45,727 nucleotides of DNA from Acholeplasmatales bacterium (GCA_003539625.1 DPOU01000019.1:1-45727); one strand, 5' to 3'; positions 1 to 9,312 are shown, counted from the stretch's first letter. The notes: generated by a model from the letters alone, not told the origin. Numbers and translations are program-made.

Positions 1-14
1 GATTATTTATGTTT

Positions 15-43
15 ATTATATCAAAAAAAGCCTATATCTTCAA
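15..43 (-). promoter_or_regulatory. Leftward promoter for a gene outside the window
   Basis: Read on the minus strand, TTGAAG (38-43) is separated by 17 bases from a perfect TATAAT (15-20) preceded by TGA, an extended -10. This matches the promoter style elsewhere in the window. It would drive a divergent gene to the left of position 1, with the EF-G gene on the other side. Confidence 0.5.
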
Positions 44-54
44 TGTAAAGGCTT
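23..54 (-). terminator. Possible leftward terminator or leader hairpin
   Basis: On the minus strand AAGCCT (complement of 49-54) pairs with AGGCTT (complement of 28-33) across a 15-base loop and is followed by seven T (complement of 23-29). The shape is that of a weak intrinsic terminator. It overlaps a leftward promoter, so it may instead be a chance hairpin. A similar arrangement (AAAAAAGCCTATAT then a later TAGGC) is seen near 21640-21681. Confidence 0.35.
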
Positions 55-176
55 ATCAAAAGGGAGAAAATATTGCGCTGTTTTTTACGAAAATAGGGGA
101 TAAATTAGTAATGTGATAAATAAATGAAAAAGTATGTCAATAAATGAATACGTTTTCAAAAAAATTATTCATTTAT

Positions 177-205
177 TTGAAATTATCGTTAAGATATTAT
201 ATAAT
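177..205 (+). promoter_or_regulatory. Promoter of the EF-G-like gene
   Basis: TTGAAA (177-182), a 17-base spacer, then a perfect TATAAT (200-205). A start point near 212 leaves a leader of about 40 bases before the ATG at 252. Confidence 0.75.
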
Positions 206-251
206 ATAAATGTAAGCGTTTTTATAGTTGAATAGCAAGAGGAGGAGTACT

Positions 252-2315
252 ATGAAAGAATATTTAACTAATCAAATTAGAAATGTCGCTTTACTTGGTC
301 ACTTAGGAAGTGGGAAAACAAGTTTAAGCGAGTCAATGTTATACCTAAGTAAGGCAATAAACAAAAAGGGTGAAGTAGAACGCAAAAATACTGTATCAGA
401 TTATTCTGTTGAGGAGCAAAATCGTTTAACATCACTTTCAACATCAGTAATCCCAGTTGAATGGAATAATTTTAAAATCAACTTCCTTGATACTCCAGGA
501 TCAGAAGAATTTTCAGGAGAAATTGCTCAAGATTTAGCAGTAGTTAAAGGGGCTGTTGTCCTTATTGATGCACAAAAGGGAATTGAAGTAGGTAGTGAAA
601 GAGTTTGGGATGAATTAAGATTAAGACATACCCCAACAATTATTTTTGTTAACAAAGCTGATAAAGAAAACGTAAAATTAGATAAAATTATTGAAAATAT
701 TAGAAATGGTTTTGGTTCAAAAGCTGTTCCATTTGTAATTCCAATTGGTTCAGGAACTGACTACCAAGGTTATATCGACATCTTATCAAAGAAAGCATAC
801 ATTGGTCAAGATGAAAAAGAATCGCCAATTCCAGCTGAATTTGAAGCAAAAGTAGAAGAATTATATGCGGAATTCACTGAAATTGTTGCGCAAGAAGATG
901 AAGTATTATTAGAAAAATATTTTGGTGGTGAAACTCTTACTGAAGAAGAAATCACTAAGGGATTAAGAAGTGCATTATTAAATTGTGATATTTTCCCAAT
1001 CCTTGTTGGCTGTGCAACTAAAGATATGGGTGTAAAAGGCTTGTTAGAAAAGATTTGCAACTACTTACCATCACCTCAAGATTTAAGACCTAATCGTGGA
1101 GTTAATCCAAAAAATAATGAAAAACTAGAAAGAAAATCTTTAGATACTGAACCTTTCTCAGCATACGTATTTAAAACATTAGTGGACCCTTTCCTAGGTA
1201 CTATTAATTTCATAAAAGTATGTTCAGGAACAACTAAAGGTCTTACTGAAGTTTATATTCCAAATACTGATCAAGTAGCAAAAATTGGTGTAATTTCTTG
1301 CATTATGGGTAAAACTCAAATAAATATTGATGTTTTACATGCCGGTGACATTGGTGTTTTAACTAAATCTGGCGATATTCAAACAGGTTATACTCTTTGT
1401 GATAAGAAAGATGTTATAATGTATCCACCAGTTGAAATGCCTACACCAGTAATCTATGTAGCAATTCATGCTAAAACAAAACAAGATGAAGATAAGATTT
1501 CTTCTGCATTACAAAAATTAAACTTAGAAGATCCGACATTTGAAGTAAAACGTAACCCTGAAACTGCTCAATTATTAGTTGGTGGTCAAGGTATGACTCA
1601 TATTGGTTATATCTTAGAAAAGATGAAAAATATGTTTAAAGTAGATGTAGATACTGCTGACCAAAAAATCGTTTATCGTGAAACTATCCGTAAAATCGGT
1701 TCTGCCCAAGGTCGTCATAAAAAACAATCTGGTGGAGCAGGTCAATTTGGTGATGTATGGATTCGTTTTGAACCATTAGCAGACAAAGACTTTGAATTTG
1801 CTTCAGAAGTAGTTGGTGGAGCGGTTCCTAAAAACTTCTTCCCAGCGGTTGAAAAGGGTTTAATCGATACTTTAGAACATGGTCCTATTGCGGGATTCCC
1901 AGTTATTGGTGTAAAAGCTGTTTTATATGATGGATCATACCACCCAGTTGATTCAAATGAAATTTCATTTAAGATTGCGGCAGCACTTGCCTTTAAAGAA
2001 GCCTGTAAGACAATTAAACCAACAATTCTTGAACCTATTATGGAAGTTGTAATAACTGTAAAAGATGAATATGTTGGTGACATTATGGGTGATATTCCTC
2101 AAAGAAGAGGTTCTGTAATTGGTATGGAACCAGTAGGTAATGGTAAAACTGCAATTACTGCTCAAATACCAGAAGCTGAAATTATCAATTATTCAATTGA
2201 CTTAAAGGCAATGACTCAAGGTAGTGGTAAATTTACACGTAAGTTTATCAGATACGATGATGTACCTAATCAATTAGTTGATAAAATTGTTGCAGAATAC
2301 AAAAAAACAAATTAG
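252..2315 (+). CDS. Elongation factor G-like GTPase (EF-G2 type)
   Basis: A 687-residue translational GTPase of the EF-G fold, acting on the ribosome in the cytoplasm. The P-loop is GHLGSGKTS (residues 16-24), where classical EF-G has GHVDAGKTT. The G3 motif is DTPG and the G4 motif NKAD replaces the usual NKMD. These variants, and the stretch TVSDYSVEEQNRLTS at switch I, are typical of the second EF-G paralogue found in many Firmicutes and Thermus, so a primary fusA is probably elsewhere. Domains II to V follow and the length is normal. An in-frame TTG at 228 would add eight residues, but the strong ribosome site AAGAGGAGGAG (237-247) lies correctly for ATG 252. Its exact role (translocation or a stress-linked variant) cannot be told from sequence. 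Confidence 0.9.
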   Translation: MKEYLTNQIRNVALLGHLGSGKTSLSESMLYLSKAINKKGEVERKNTVSDYSVEEQNRLTSLSTSVIPVEWNNFKINFLDTPGSEEFSGEIAQDLAVVKGAVVLIDAQKGIEVGSERVWDELRLRHTPTIIFVNKADKENVKLDKIIENIRNGFGSKAVPFVIPIGSGTDYQGYIDILSKKAYIGQDEKESPIPAEFEAKVEELYAEFTEIVAQEDEVLLEKYFGGETLTEEEITKGLRSALLNCDIFPILVGCATKDMGVKGLLEKICNYLPSPQDLRPNRGVNPKNNEKLERKSLDTEPFSAYVFKTLVDPFLGTINFIKVCSGTTKGLTEVYIPNTDQVAKIGVISCIMGKTQINIDVLHAGDIGVLTKSGDIQTGYTLCDKKDVIMYPPVEMPTPVIYVAIHAKTKQDEDKISSALQKLNLEDPTFEVKRNPETAQLLVGGQGMTHIGYILEKMKNMFKVDVDTADQKIVYRETIRKIGSAQGRHKKQSGGAGQFGDVWIRFEPLADKDFEFASEVVGGAVPKNFFPAVEKGLIDTLEHGPIAGFPVIGVKAVLYDGSYHPVDSNEISFKIAAALAFKEACKTIKPTILEPIMEVVITVKDEYVGDIMGDIPQRRGSVIGMEPVGNGKTAITAQIPEAEIINYSIDLKAMTQGSGKFTRKFIRYDDVPNQLVDKIVAEYKKTN

Positions 2316-2320
2316 TAAGC

Positions 2321-2350
2321 AAAAAGAGTGATTTTTGAATCACTCTTTTT
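2321..2350. terminator. Bidirectional terminator between convergent genes
   Basis: AAAAAGAGTGATT pairs with AATCACTCTTTTT around a short loop. A-runs and T-runs on both sides allow termination in both directions. It serves the EF-G gene (+) and the NUDIX gene (-). Confidence 0.85.
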
Positions 2351-2355
2351 CGTTG

Positions 2356-2889
2356 CTATTTAGATAGTCTATTTAAGGCAAGGGTAATGCCTAAGATGGT
2401 TTTTCCATCAACAGTGTATTCCTTATTATATAAGCTTTTAATTTCTGCCATAGGAATTCTAATTAACTCAATAAATTCATCTTCATCTTTAGGTAAAGAA
2501 CTTTTAATTAAATTTGTTGCTAAATATATATAAGTAACTTCATTACAAAAGCCAGGAGATGGATAAAAACTACAAAGTAATTCTAAATTACTACAATCAT
2601 ATCCAATTTCTTCTTGGAGTTCACGTCGTGCAGCACTTTTAGGATTTTCACCATTTTCAACTAAACCAGCAGGTATTTCGATAAGTTCATCACCAATACC
2701 ACTACGGAATTGCTTTACAAATATGAAATTGTTTTTATCATCTATCGCAACAATTGAAACGCCAGGTTTGTGCGAGACAACTTCGCGTTTTGCAATCTGG
2801 CCATTTGGTAGCTCAACTTCATTAATATCTAGCTTTACAATACGACCATCATAGACGTTTTTACTAGTTATTATTTTCTCGATATTCAT
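2356..2889 (-). CDS. nudF: NUDIX hydrolase, ADP-ribose pyrophosphatase type
   Basis: A 177-residue cytoplasmic hydrolase of nucleoside-diphosphate compounds, most like ADP-ribose pyrophosphatase (ADP-ribose to AMP and ribose 5-phosphate). The NUDIX box GX5EX7REUXEEXGU is complete at residues 75-97 (G75, E81, R89-E90, E93-E94, G96), supplying the Mg2+ ligands. The N-terminal KREVVSHKPGVSIVA and the IEIPAG just before the box are typical of the ADPRase branch. Its start lies inside the end of the upstream amidotransferase-like gene (26-base overlap), so the two are translationally coupled. The substrate is inferred from subfamily resemblance. Confidence 0.88.
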   Translation of the reverse strand: MNIEKIITSKNVYDGRIVKLDINEVELPNGQIAKREVVSHKPGVSIVAIDDKNNFIFVKQFRSGIGDELIEIPAGLVENGENPKSAARRELQEEIGYDCSNLELLCSFYPSPGFCNEVTYIYLATNLIKSSLPKDEDEFIELIRIPMAEIKSLYNKEYTVDGKTILGITLALNRLSK

Positions 2890-3559
2890 TTACTTTCTCC
2901 AAAAAGTAGTCAAAGATTATTTCTGATTCTTTGGTATAATATCTTTCAGGATGCCATTGAACTGCTACAATTGGTAATGTCTTATGTTCGATTGCTTCAA
3001 TTACATCAGCGTTTTTATAAGTAGCAATAAATCCCTCAGGAACTGTTTTAACAGCTTGATGATGAAAGGTGTTTACTAGGAATTTTTCGGGTAATAATTT
3101 AGAAAGATTTCCCGTAGCAATTCGTTCAACGTAATGTTTTTTATCAACTGCTGGATGTTCTAATTTATCCGTTTCAATGTCTTGAGTTAATTTTCCACCT
3201 AGGAATGCCGCAATACATTGGATGCCTCTACATATTCCTAAAACGGGTAGTTTATTAATTATTGCATATTCAATAATTTCTTTATCAATTAAATCAGTTT
3301 CTTCATCAATACCTTTTGACAAACCTAAATCATTTGTTTCACCATAGTATTTAGGATCAATATCATCGCCACCTATTTCGAGAATTCCGTCGCACATTTT
3401 TAAAGAATTTAATAAATTTGGTCCTGGGACAAGAATTAGGGGAATCGCATTTCTGTTTACGATTTGGTCAATATAATCAGTATTAACTTGCAAAAAATGT
3501 CGATTAGTTTCTTTGTAAAAAGCATAGCGTGGGCTTATGCCGATTATTGGTTGTTTCAT
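2864..3559 (-). CDS. Class I glutamine amidotransferase-type hydrolase (peptidase C26)
   Basis: A 231-residue stand-alone class I GATase-fold enzyme of the gamma-glutamyl-gamma-aminobutyrate hydrolase (PuuD) family. The nucleophile elbow is GICRGIQ (Cys110). The catalytic His and Glu lie in QWHPE (residues 201-205), and a conserved HHQ is at 166-168. The opening KQPIIGISPRY and GGDDIDPKYYGE are hallmark stretches. The family cleaves gamma-glutamyl amide bonds, and the true substrate is unknown. GAGGTG lies a proper distance before the ATG. It is the first gene of a two-gene leftward unit ending in the NUDIX gene. Confidence 0.88.
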   Translation of the reverse strand: MKQPIIGISPRYAFYKETNRHFLQVNTDYIDQIVNRNAIPLILVPGPNLLNSLKMCDGILEIGGDDIDPKYYGETNDLGLSKGIDEETDLIDKEIIEYAIINKLPVLGICRGIQCIAAFLGGKLTQDIETDKLEHPAVDKKHYVERIATGNLSKLLPEKFLVNTFHHQAVKTVPEGFIATYKNADVIEAIEHKTLPIVAVQWHPERYYTKESEIIFDYFLEKVNEYRENNN

Positions 3560-3656
3560 AATTTCACCTCAAATAGATTTTATCATTTTCGAAGAAAAAA
3601 AACCAAAAATAAGATAAAAAAATTTATGTTATTCACTTTTAATAAATATTTAAAAA

Positions 3657-3665
3657 TGATATAAT
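3657..3665 (+). promoter_or_regulatory. Extended -10 promoter of the P-type ATPase gene
   Basis: TGATATAAT: a perfect TATAAT at 3660-3665 with a TGn extension. At 17 bases upstream only TTTTAA is seen, a poor -35, so the promoter probably depends on the extended -10. Confidence 0.6.
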
Positions 3666-3708
3666 AGAAAAAGAACATCGTATAAATATTTTTGAAAGGA
3701 GCAATGAA

Positions 3709-6630
3709 ATGAGCAAAAAGCTAAGTGAAGGTAATGCCTCTTCAAAGAAAACGGAAAAGAAAAAGAAAAAGAAAAAGAAAAAAACAGTTTATGGTACGTA
3801 TAGCGAAGATCGTAAAACTCCCAAATATGTAAGTAGTAAAAATTATAAAGATGGACTTACTGATGAAGAAGCTAATGAAAGAATTGAAAATTTACAAGTA
3901 AATATTGAAGGAAGGGTAGAAAGTAAATTTACTAAAAATTTCAAATTAGTTTTTAAAGTAATAACTAAAAACACTTTTACTTTTTTTAATATTTTGTATA
4001 TTATTGTTTTAATATTATTGTTAGTAGCAAATGCCTGGAATAAACAAGCAGGAGTAAATGATAGTGTAAAACAATTATTAAATTTAGGTAGTGATAAAAC
4101 CTTTGAATTTGGTTTAGCAACCTTCTCATTCGTAATAATTGTTAGTATTAACCTTGTTATTGGGATAATTCAAGAAACTAAGTCAAAAATTGCAATTAAT
4201 AAATTAAAACTATTGACTAATCCCAAGGTAACATTAGTTCGAAATGGTGAAAAAGTTGTAATGAAAGAAACCGATGTAGTTTTAGACGATATCGTTTATT
4301 TAACTCCTGGTATTCAAATTGTTGCGGACATGGTACTACTAGAAGGTGAAGTTGAAGTTAATGAATCACAACTTACTGGTGAATCAGTACCAATTAAGAA
4401 AAAAGTTAATGATGTAATTTATTCAGGAAGTTTTATGGTTTCTGGTACATCATATGCAAAAGTAATCCATGTTGCAAAAATGAATGAAATTAATAAATTA
4501 ACATCACAAGCTAAGAAATATACTGAGCCCAACTCACAAATACTTTCAGGTCTAAGAAAATTACTAGTTGTTATGGGCTTTATTATTGTCATAACATCGG
4601 TTGCAATGTATGCGTGGTCATGGAACTGGAAAGGCTTTAGGGATTTGTTGTATGGTGGTGATTTATCTAATCCTGATTTGATTATTCCGCTTAAAGCTAA
4701 TTATATTGTGGCGATTAAACCAATTACTGCCGCAATCATTGGTATGATACCTGCGGGATTGTATTTATTAACATCAGTTGCTTTATCGGTTGGGGTATTT
4801 AGATTGTCAAAACACAATACCTTAGTTCAAGATAATTATTGTATTGAAATGCTAGCCAGAGTTAATGTATTATGTTTAGATAAAACAGGTACTATCACAA
4901 ATGGTAAGATGACAGTTATTAAACACGAAATCATTAATGAACCTGACAAGACTAATATTGAAGATGTCATAAGTTCAATGAATGCAGCATTACAAGAAAC
5001 TAATGCAACGGCACAAGCCCTTGCTAATTACTATGGGATAAAATCAGTTTTAACACCTACAATGGTTGTTCCTTTCTCATCTGATCGTAAATATAGTGCA
5101 GTTTCTTTTGGTGAAACAAATACATACATTATTGGTGCACCTGAATTTGTTTTAAAGAGTGGATTTGAAAAATATGCTGATAAAATTTCTGATTATGCCA
5201 ATAAAGGATTGCGTGTGCTTTGTTTAGCACATTCAAATTTAGCTGTAAAAGATGGTAAGGTACAACGTGTACCTAAGTTAATCGCCCTGATACTTATTGA
5301 AGACCAAATTCGTGAAGAAGCCAAAGATACAATTGAGTATTTTAAAGAAAGTGGCGTAGAAGTAAAAGTAATATCTGGTGATAACCCAGTAACAGTATCA
5401 GAAGTAGCACGTAGAGTTGGAATTGAAAATGCCAGCAAATGTGTTAGTTTAGATGGTATGAGTGAAGATGAAGTAATTGAAGCGGCTAGTAAATTTACAG
5501 TCTTTGGAAGAGTTAAACCAGAACAAAAGAAATTACTAGTACAAGCCCTTAAGAAACAAGGAAAAACAGTAGCGATGACTGGTGATGGTGTTAACGATAT
5601 ACCTGCATTAAAAGAAGCAGATTGTAGTATCGCAATGGCATCAGGCAATGACTCAGTAAAAGGGGTTGCTCAATTAGTATTAGTTGATTCTAATTTTGCC
5701 TCAATGCCAAAAGTAGTTGCGGAAGGAAGAAGAGTAATTAACAACGTTCAACAAACCGCAATGTTATATTTAGTAAAAACCCTATTTATGACTTTCCTTG
5801 CAATCTTAACTGCCAGTGGATTCTTCTATTTGTTAGGCCAAAAAGATGCAGATATTCCTCTTTATCAAAGATTTTTAAGAAATGCTACATTCCCTTTTAG
5901 TGGATCTAATCAATTACTAATATTAGAAATGTTTGCAATCGGTATACCATCAATGTTCTTGGCATTACAAGCAAATAATACGCCAGTTAAAGGTAACTTT
6001 ATGCGAAATGCTTTAAAGAGTGCTATTCCTGGTGCAGCTGGTATCGTTGGTGCAATCGTATTTACTTATTGGTTCTCAAGAGAATATGGCTTTGAAGTTC
6101 CAGAAGTAAAGACAGTAGTTGCAATGACTGCTACACTTACTTTACTAGTCGTTATGTGTAGAGCATGTTTACCTTTTAACAAGAAAAAAGTGGTTTTGTG
6201 TATTCTTATGTGGGTTGTTTCAATCGCATGTATTCTAACATCAATGAAAGGTAAAACAATTGGAATTCCTAAAACTAAAATCAAATTTGATTTTGAATAT
6301 GAAAGCCTAAAATGGGATACAGTTAGAATCGTTGATAAAGCTACTGGTGAAGTAAATCCAGTTAATGTAAATATAACGGAACAAGGTTATATATTGTTGG
6401 ATGGTGAAACAATTTTAGTTGATGGAAAAGAATATAAAATTGAAAGAGCTTCTAATGCTACCGCAACTTGGCTTGCCTTCAGTATGGTTGTTGTTTCAAT
6501 AACTTTGATGTTAGGAGTAGAACTTTTAATTAAAAATCTTGAATTAAAACAAGAAAGAATGAAACATAAAGAATTTGAGAAAATAAAAGAAAAGAAAAAG
6601 AATCCTCAAGTTTTAAAAATTAAATATTAA
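3709..6630 (+). CDS. Cation-transporting P-type ATPase, CtpE-like
   Basis: A 973-residue P-type ATPase of the plasma membrane. Landmarks are the actuator TGES (223-226), the phosphorylation motif DKTGT with Asp391, and the hinge TGDGVND (from 624). Overall it resembles the CtpE branch of Ca2+/Mg2+-type pumps: the GLTDEEA N-terminus, the FTFFNILY first helix and the NATFPFSGSNQLLILE loop. The M4 segment reads IPAGL (Pro348, Ala349), where Ca2+ pumps usually have PEGL, so the ion-binding Glu there is absent and the ion is uncertain. The N-terminus is unusual: about ten consecutive lysines from an A-rich hexamer repeat. A roughly 100-residue insertion before the last helix looks extracytoplasmic. 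GAAAGGAGC precedes the ATG. Confidence 0.85.
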   Translation: MSKKLSEGNASSKKTEKKKKKKKKKTVYGTYSEDRKTPKYVSSKNYKDGLTDEEANERIENLQVNIEGRVESKFTKNFKLVFKVITKNTFTFFNILYIIVLILLLVANAWNKQAGVNDSVKQLLNLGSDKTFEFGLATFSFVIIVSINLVIGIIQETKSKIAINKLKLLTNPKVTLVRNGEKVVMKETDVVLDDIVYLTPGIQIVADMVLLEGEVEVNESQLTGESVPIKKKVNDVIYSGSFMVSGTSYAKVIHVAKMNEINKLTSQAKKYTEPNSQILSGLRKLLVVMGFIIVITSVAMYAWSWNWKGFRDLLYGGDLSNPDLIIPLKANYIVAIKPITAAIIGMIPAGLYLLTSVALSVGVFRLSKHNTLVQDNYCIEMLARVNVLCLDKTGTITNGKMTVIKHEIINEPDKTNIEDVISSMNAALQETNATAQALANYYGIKSVLTPTMVVPFSSDRKYSAVSFGETNTYIIGAPEFVLKSGFEKYADKISDYANKGLRVLCLAHSNLAVKDGKVQRVPKLIALILIEDQIREEAKDTIEYFKESGVEVKVISGDNPVTVSEVARRVGIENASKCVSLDGMSEDEVIEAASKFTVFGRVKPEQKKLLVQALKKQGKTVAMTGDGVNDIPALKEADCSIAMASGNDSVKGVAQLVLVDSNFASMPKVVAEGRRVINNVQQTAMLYLVKTLFMTFLAILTASGFFYLLGQKDADIPLYQRFLRNATFPFSGSNQLLILEMFAIGIPSMFLALQANNTPVKGNFMRNALKSAIPGAAGIVGAIVFTYWFSREYGFEVPEVKTVVAMTATLTLLVVMCRACLPFNKKKVVLCILMWVVSIACILTSMKGKTIGIPKTKIKFDFEYESLKWDTVRIVDKATGEVNPVNVNITEQGYILLDGETILVDGKEYKIERASNATATWLAFSMVVVSITLMLGVELLIKNLELKQERMKHKEFEKIKEKKKNPQVLKIKY

Positions 6631-6635
6631 ACGAT

Positions 6636-6664
6636 AGTGGTATCTAAAAAGGTACCACTTTTTG
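6636..6664 (+). terminator. Terminator after the P-type ATPase gene
   Basis: AGTGGTATC pairs with GGTACCACT (one G-U pair) around TAAAAA, followed by TTTTT. Confidence 0.85.
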
Positions 6665-6772
6665 TTTGCCAAAATAATAGCCTTTGTTTTGATACAAATG
6701 AAAAAGTTTATTTGCCTACACTAAAGTAGAAATGATGAATAAAATAAAGTGTACCATTGAAGAGGTGAAAAT

Positions 6773-7507
6773 GTGAAAAAATTAGAAATGAAGAATGTAA
6801 GTAAGACATTTTATACTGAAATAGGAGCACTTGATGTATTAGAAAATATAACCTTTAATTTAAATGAAGGAGAAATAATTGCAATTGTTGGACCGAGTGG
6901 TTCGGGTAAATCAACACTACTAAACATAATATCTAAATTGATTGAACCAACTGAGGGGGAAATCTATGTTGATGGTGAAATAGGCTACATGTTTCAACGC
7001 GATCATTTATTTAATTGGCGGACAGTTTGGAAAAATATAATGCTAGGATTGGAAATAAAAAAAGAAAAAAATCAGGAAAATATCGATAAGACAAAAGAGT
7101 TATTAACTAAATATGGATTAATAGATTTTATAAATAGTTACCCTCAAGAACTATCAGGTGGGATGAGACAACGCATAGCTTTAATTAGAACACTAGCTAC
7201 TAATCCTCAAGTGTTGTTACTAGATGAACCATTTTCAGCATTAGATTATCAAACTAGAATAAATGTCAGTGAAGATATTTTTAAAATGATAAAAGATTCT
7301 AATGTTTCGGCAATACTAGTTACCCATGACATTTCAGAAGCAATTGCTATGGCAGATCGAGTAATAGTATTATCACATCGACCAGCAAAGTTGAAAAAAA
7401 TAATTGACATTAAAACCGATTCACCTGATAATACGCCATTTAATAAAAGGCTATCTAGTGAATTTAGAAAGTATTTTGACGAAATATGGGGGCTTTTAAA
7501 TGAATAA
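6773..7507 (+). CDS. ABC transporter ATP-binding protein, NitT/TauT (SsuB/ThiZ) type
   Basis: A 244-residue ABC ATPase on the inner face of the membrane. It shows Walker A GPSGSGKST (40-48), Q-loop Gln75, signature LSGGM (127-131), Walker B LLLDEP (148-153) and the switch His in VTHD. It belongs to the family energising importers of nitrate, sulfonates, thiamine precursors and similar small molecules. The start is GTG at 6773, placed by AGAGGTG just upstream. An ATG at 6771 is in another frame and runs straight into TGA. The permease gene overlaps its end by eight bases, indicating coupled translation. Confidence 0.9.
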   Translation: MKKLEMKNVSKTFYTEIGALDVLENITFNLNEGEIIAIVGPSGSGKSTLLNIISKLIEPTEGEIYVDGEIGYMFQRDHLFNWRTVWKNIMLGLEIKKEKNQENIDKTKELLTKYGLIDFINSYPQELSGGMRQRIALIRTLATNPQVLLLDEPFSALDYQTRINVSEDIFKMIKDSNVSAILVTHDISEAIAMADRVIVLSHRPAKLKKIIDIKTDSPDNTPFNKRLSSEFRKYFDEIWGLLNE

Positions 7508-8282
7508 TCCATTTCTAAAACGACGAAGAAAAGAAGCAATCAAAGTATTAATTACCCAAATAGTTATTTTAGTTTTATTTGTAGGGTTATGGGAATTACT
7601 ATCTTCACTTGAAATAATTGATGCCTTCTTATTTAGTAAACCTAGTAGAATTGTGAAATTATTAAAAACTTATATTGTTACGAAAACAATATATAAACAT
7701 ATTGGCATATCATTACTTGAAACATTATTGGGATTAGTTATTGGAACCCTAGCGGGTTTACTTATCGCAATTATTCTTTGGTGGAATAAAATAATAGCTA
7801 AAATAATGGAACCATTTTTAGTAGTATTAAATGCTTTGCCTAAAACAGCTCTTGCGCCAATCATTATAATTTGGATGGGAACCGGCATAAAGGGAATCAC
7901 TGCGGTGGCGGTTTCAATATCATTAGTGTTAACAATTATTTCAGCATACAATTATTTTATTCAAGTAGAAGAAGAAAAAATAAAAATGCTACAAAGTTTT
8001 AATGCAACTAAATTACAAATATTATTTAAATTAGTTATTCCTGCTAATCTAGCCAATATAATAAGTTTAATTAAAATAAATATTGGTATGAGTTGGGTAG
8101 GCGTTATTGTTGGTGAATTCATTGTTTCAAGGTATGGAATTGGCTATTTAATAATGTATGGTTCACAAGTGTTTAATATGGATTTAGTTATGATGGGGGT
8201 CATTGTCTTAGCTATAATTTCATTTGTGATGTATGAAGTAGTCAATATAATTGAAAAAAATATAAAAAGAAAGAGGAATTAA
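7500..8282 (+). CDS. ABC transporter permease, NitT/TauT (SsuC/ThiX) type
   Basis: A 260-residue integral membrane permease with about six hydrophobic segments and the BPD_transp_1 (EAA) region around residues 130-200 (ALPKTALAPIIIIWMGTGIKG, the coupling helix for the ATPase). It starts within the ATPase gene and its stop is followed within two bases by the binding-protein gene, so the three form one operon. The substrate cannot be read from the permease. Confidence 0.88.
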   Translation: MNNPFLKRRRKEAIKVLITQIVILVLFVGLWELLSSLEIIDAFLFSKPSRIVKLLKTYIVTKTIYKHIGISLLETLLGLVIGTLAGLLIAIILWWNKIIAKIMEPFLVVLNALPKTALAPIIIIWMGTGIKGITAVAVSISLVLTIISAYNYFIQVEEEKIKMLQSFNATKLQILFKLVIPANLANIISLIKINIGMSWVGVIVGEFIVSRYGIGYLIMYGSQVFNMDLVMMGVIVLAIISFVMYEVVNIIEKNIKRKRN

Positions 8283-8283
8283 T

Positions 8284-9291
8284 TTGAAAAAAATATTTTG
8301 TGCGTTAGCAATTTTATTGGTAGGTTTTACAACTACTAGTTGTCGAAAAACCAAATATAAGAAGATAAAACTTGTTGAGGTAGCTCGTTCGATATTCTAC
8401 GCTCCTCAATATGCCGCAATAACCAAAGGTTATTTTAAAGAAGAAGGTCTTGAAATTGATTTAATTAATGCTAATGGAGCGGATAAAGTTACCGCCGCAT
8501 TATTATCAAATGATGCGCAAATTGGTTTGCAAGGTCCCGAACCTACCATTTATTTATATAAAAATAATAAAAGTAATTATCTGATTAATTTTGCTCAATT
8601 AACGAGAACCGATGGAAGTTTTATTTTTGGAAGAATTCCTATTGAAAACTTTACTTTAGCAGACTTAAAAGGTAAAAGCATCTTAGGTGGTAGAAAAGGT
8701 GGCGTACCAGAAATGACTCTTGAGTATGTCTTAAAACAAGCAGGATTAAACGTTGGACAAGATGATGATACCAAAGATGTAAATGTTCGTACTGATGTTG
8801 CTTTTGCGGCATTAACGGGATCATTCTTAGAAGGAGAAGGCGATTTTGTAAGTTTATTTGAACCAACAGCTACAACTTTAATCAATCAAAAGAAAGCCTA
8901 TCTTTTAGCCGCAACAGCTGAATATGCAGGAGAAATTACTTATACAGCATACTCAACTACTTTGGATTACTATAACAACAATAAAGAGGTTCTTGAAAAA
9001 TTCACAAGAGCTTTATATAAAGGACAAAAGTTTGTTGAAAATGCTACCGATAAAGAAATTGCGGAAACTGTACAACCATTCTTTACTGATATAAACCTAG
9101 ATGTCTTAATTGAAGTAGTTAATAGGTATCGTTCAATAAATGCATGGTGTAAGACCCCTATGTTTTCAAAAGAAGGCTTTAATCGTTTACAAGATATTAT
9201 GATTGAAGCAAAAGAGTTAGATAGTAAAGTCGAATTTAACGATTTAGTAAGACTTGATATTGCGGAAAAAGTCATAAAAGACGAAAAATAA
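8284..9291 (+). CDS. ABC transporter substrate-binding lipoprotein, NMT1/ThiY-like
   Basis: A 335-residue binding protein of the NMT1/THI5-like (PBP2) fold. The N-terminus is a lipoprotein signal with lipobox TTSC and acylated Cys20, so the mature protein is tethered to the outer face of the membrane. Segments such as YAPQYAAITKGYFKEEGLEI and DAQIGLQGPEP are typical of the family. The start is TTG at 8284, with GAGGAA shortly upstream. The family binds pyrimidine thiamine precursors, riboflavin, sulfonates or nitrate. No TPP or FMN riboswitch and no biosynthetic neighbour is present, so the ligand is open. Confidence 0.87.
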   Translation: MKKIFCALAILLVGFTTTSCRKTKYKKIKLVEVARSIFYAPQYAAITKGYFKEEGLEIDLINANGADKVTAALLSNDAQIGLQGPEPTIYLYKNNKSNYLINFAQLTRTDGSFIFGRIPIENFTLADLKGKSILGGRKGGVPEMTLEYVLKQAGLNVGQDDDTKDVNVRTDVAFAALTGSFLEGEGDFVSLFEPTATTLINQKKAYLLAATAEYAGEITYTAYSTTLDYYNNNKEVLEKFTRALYKGQKFVENATDKEIAETVQPFFTDINLDVLIEVVNRYRSINAWCKTPMFSKEGFNRLQDIMIEAKELDSKVEFNDLVRLDIAEKVIKDEK

Positions 9292-9312
9292 AAGAATAGT
9301 ATACTTTTTTTC

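Noticed and set aside
3565..3585. Leftward promoter for the amidotransferase-like gene (TGATAAAAT)
   Set aside because: Its expected start point falls on the ribosome site of the gene, leaving no usable leader.
6665..6772. TPP riboswitch before the ABC importer
   Set aside because: No CTGAGA and no conserved THI-box helices in the leader.
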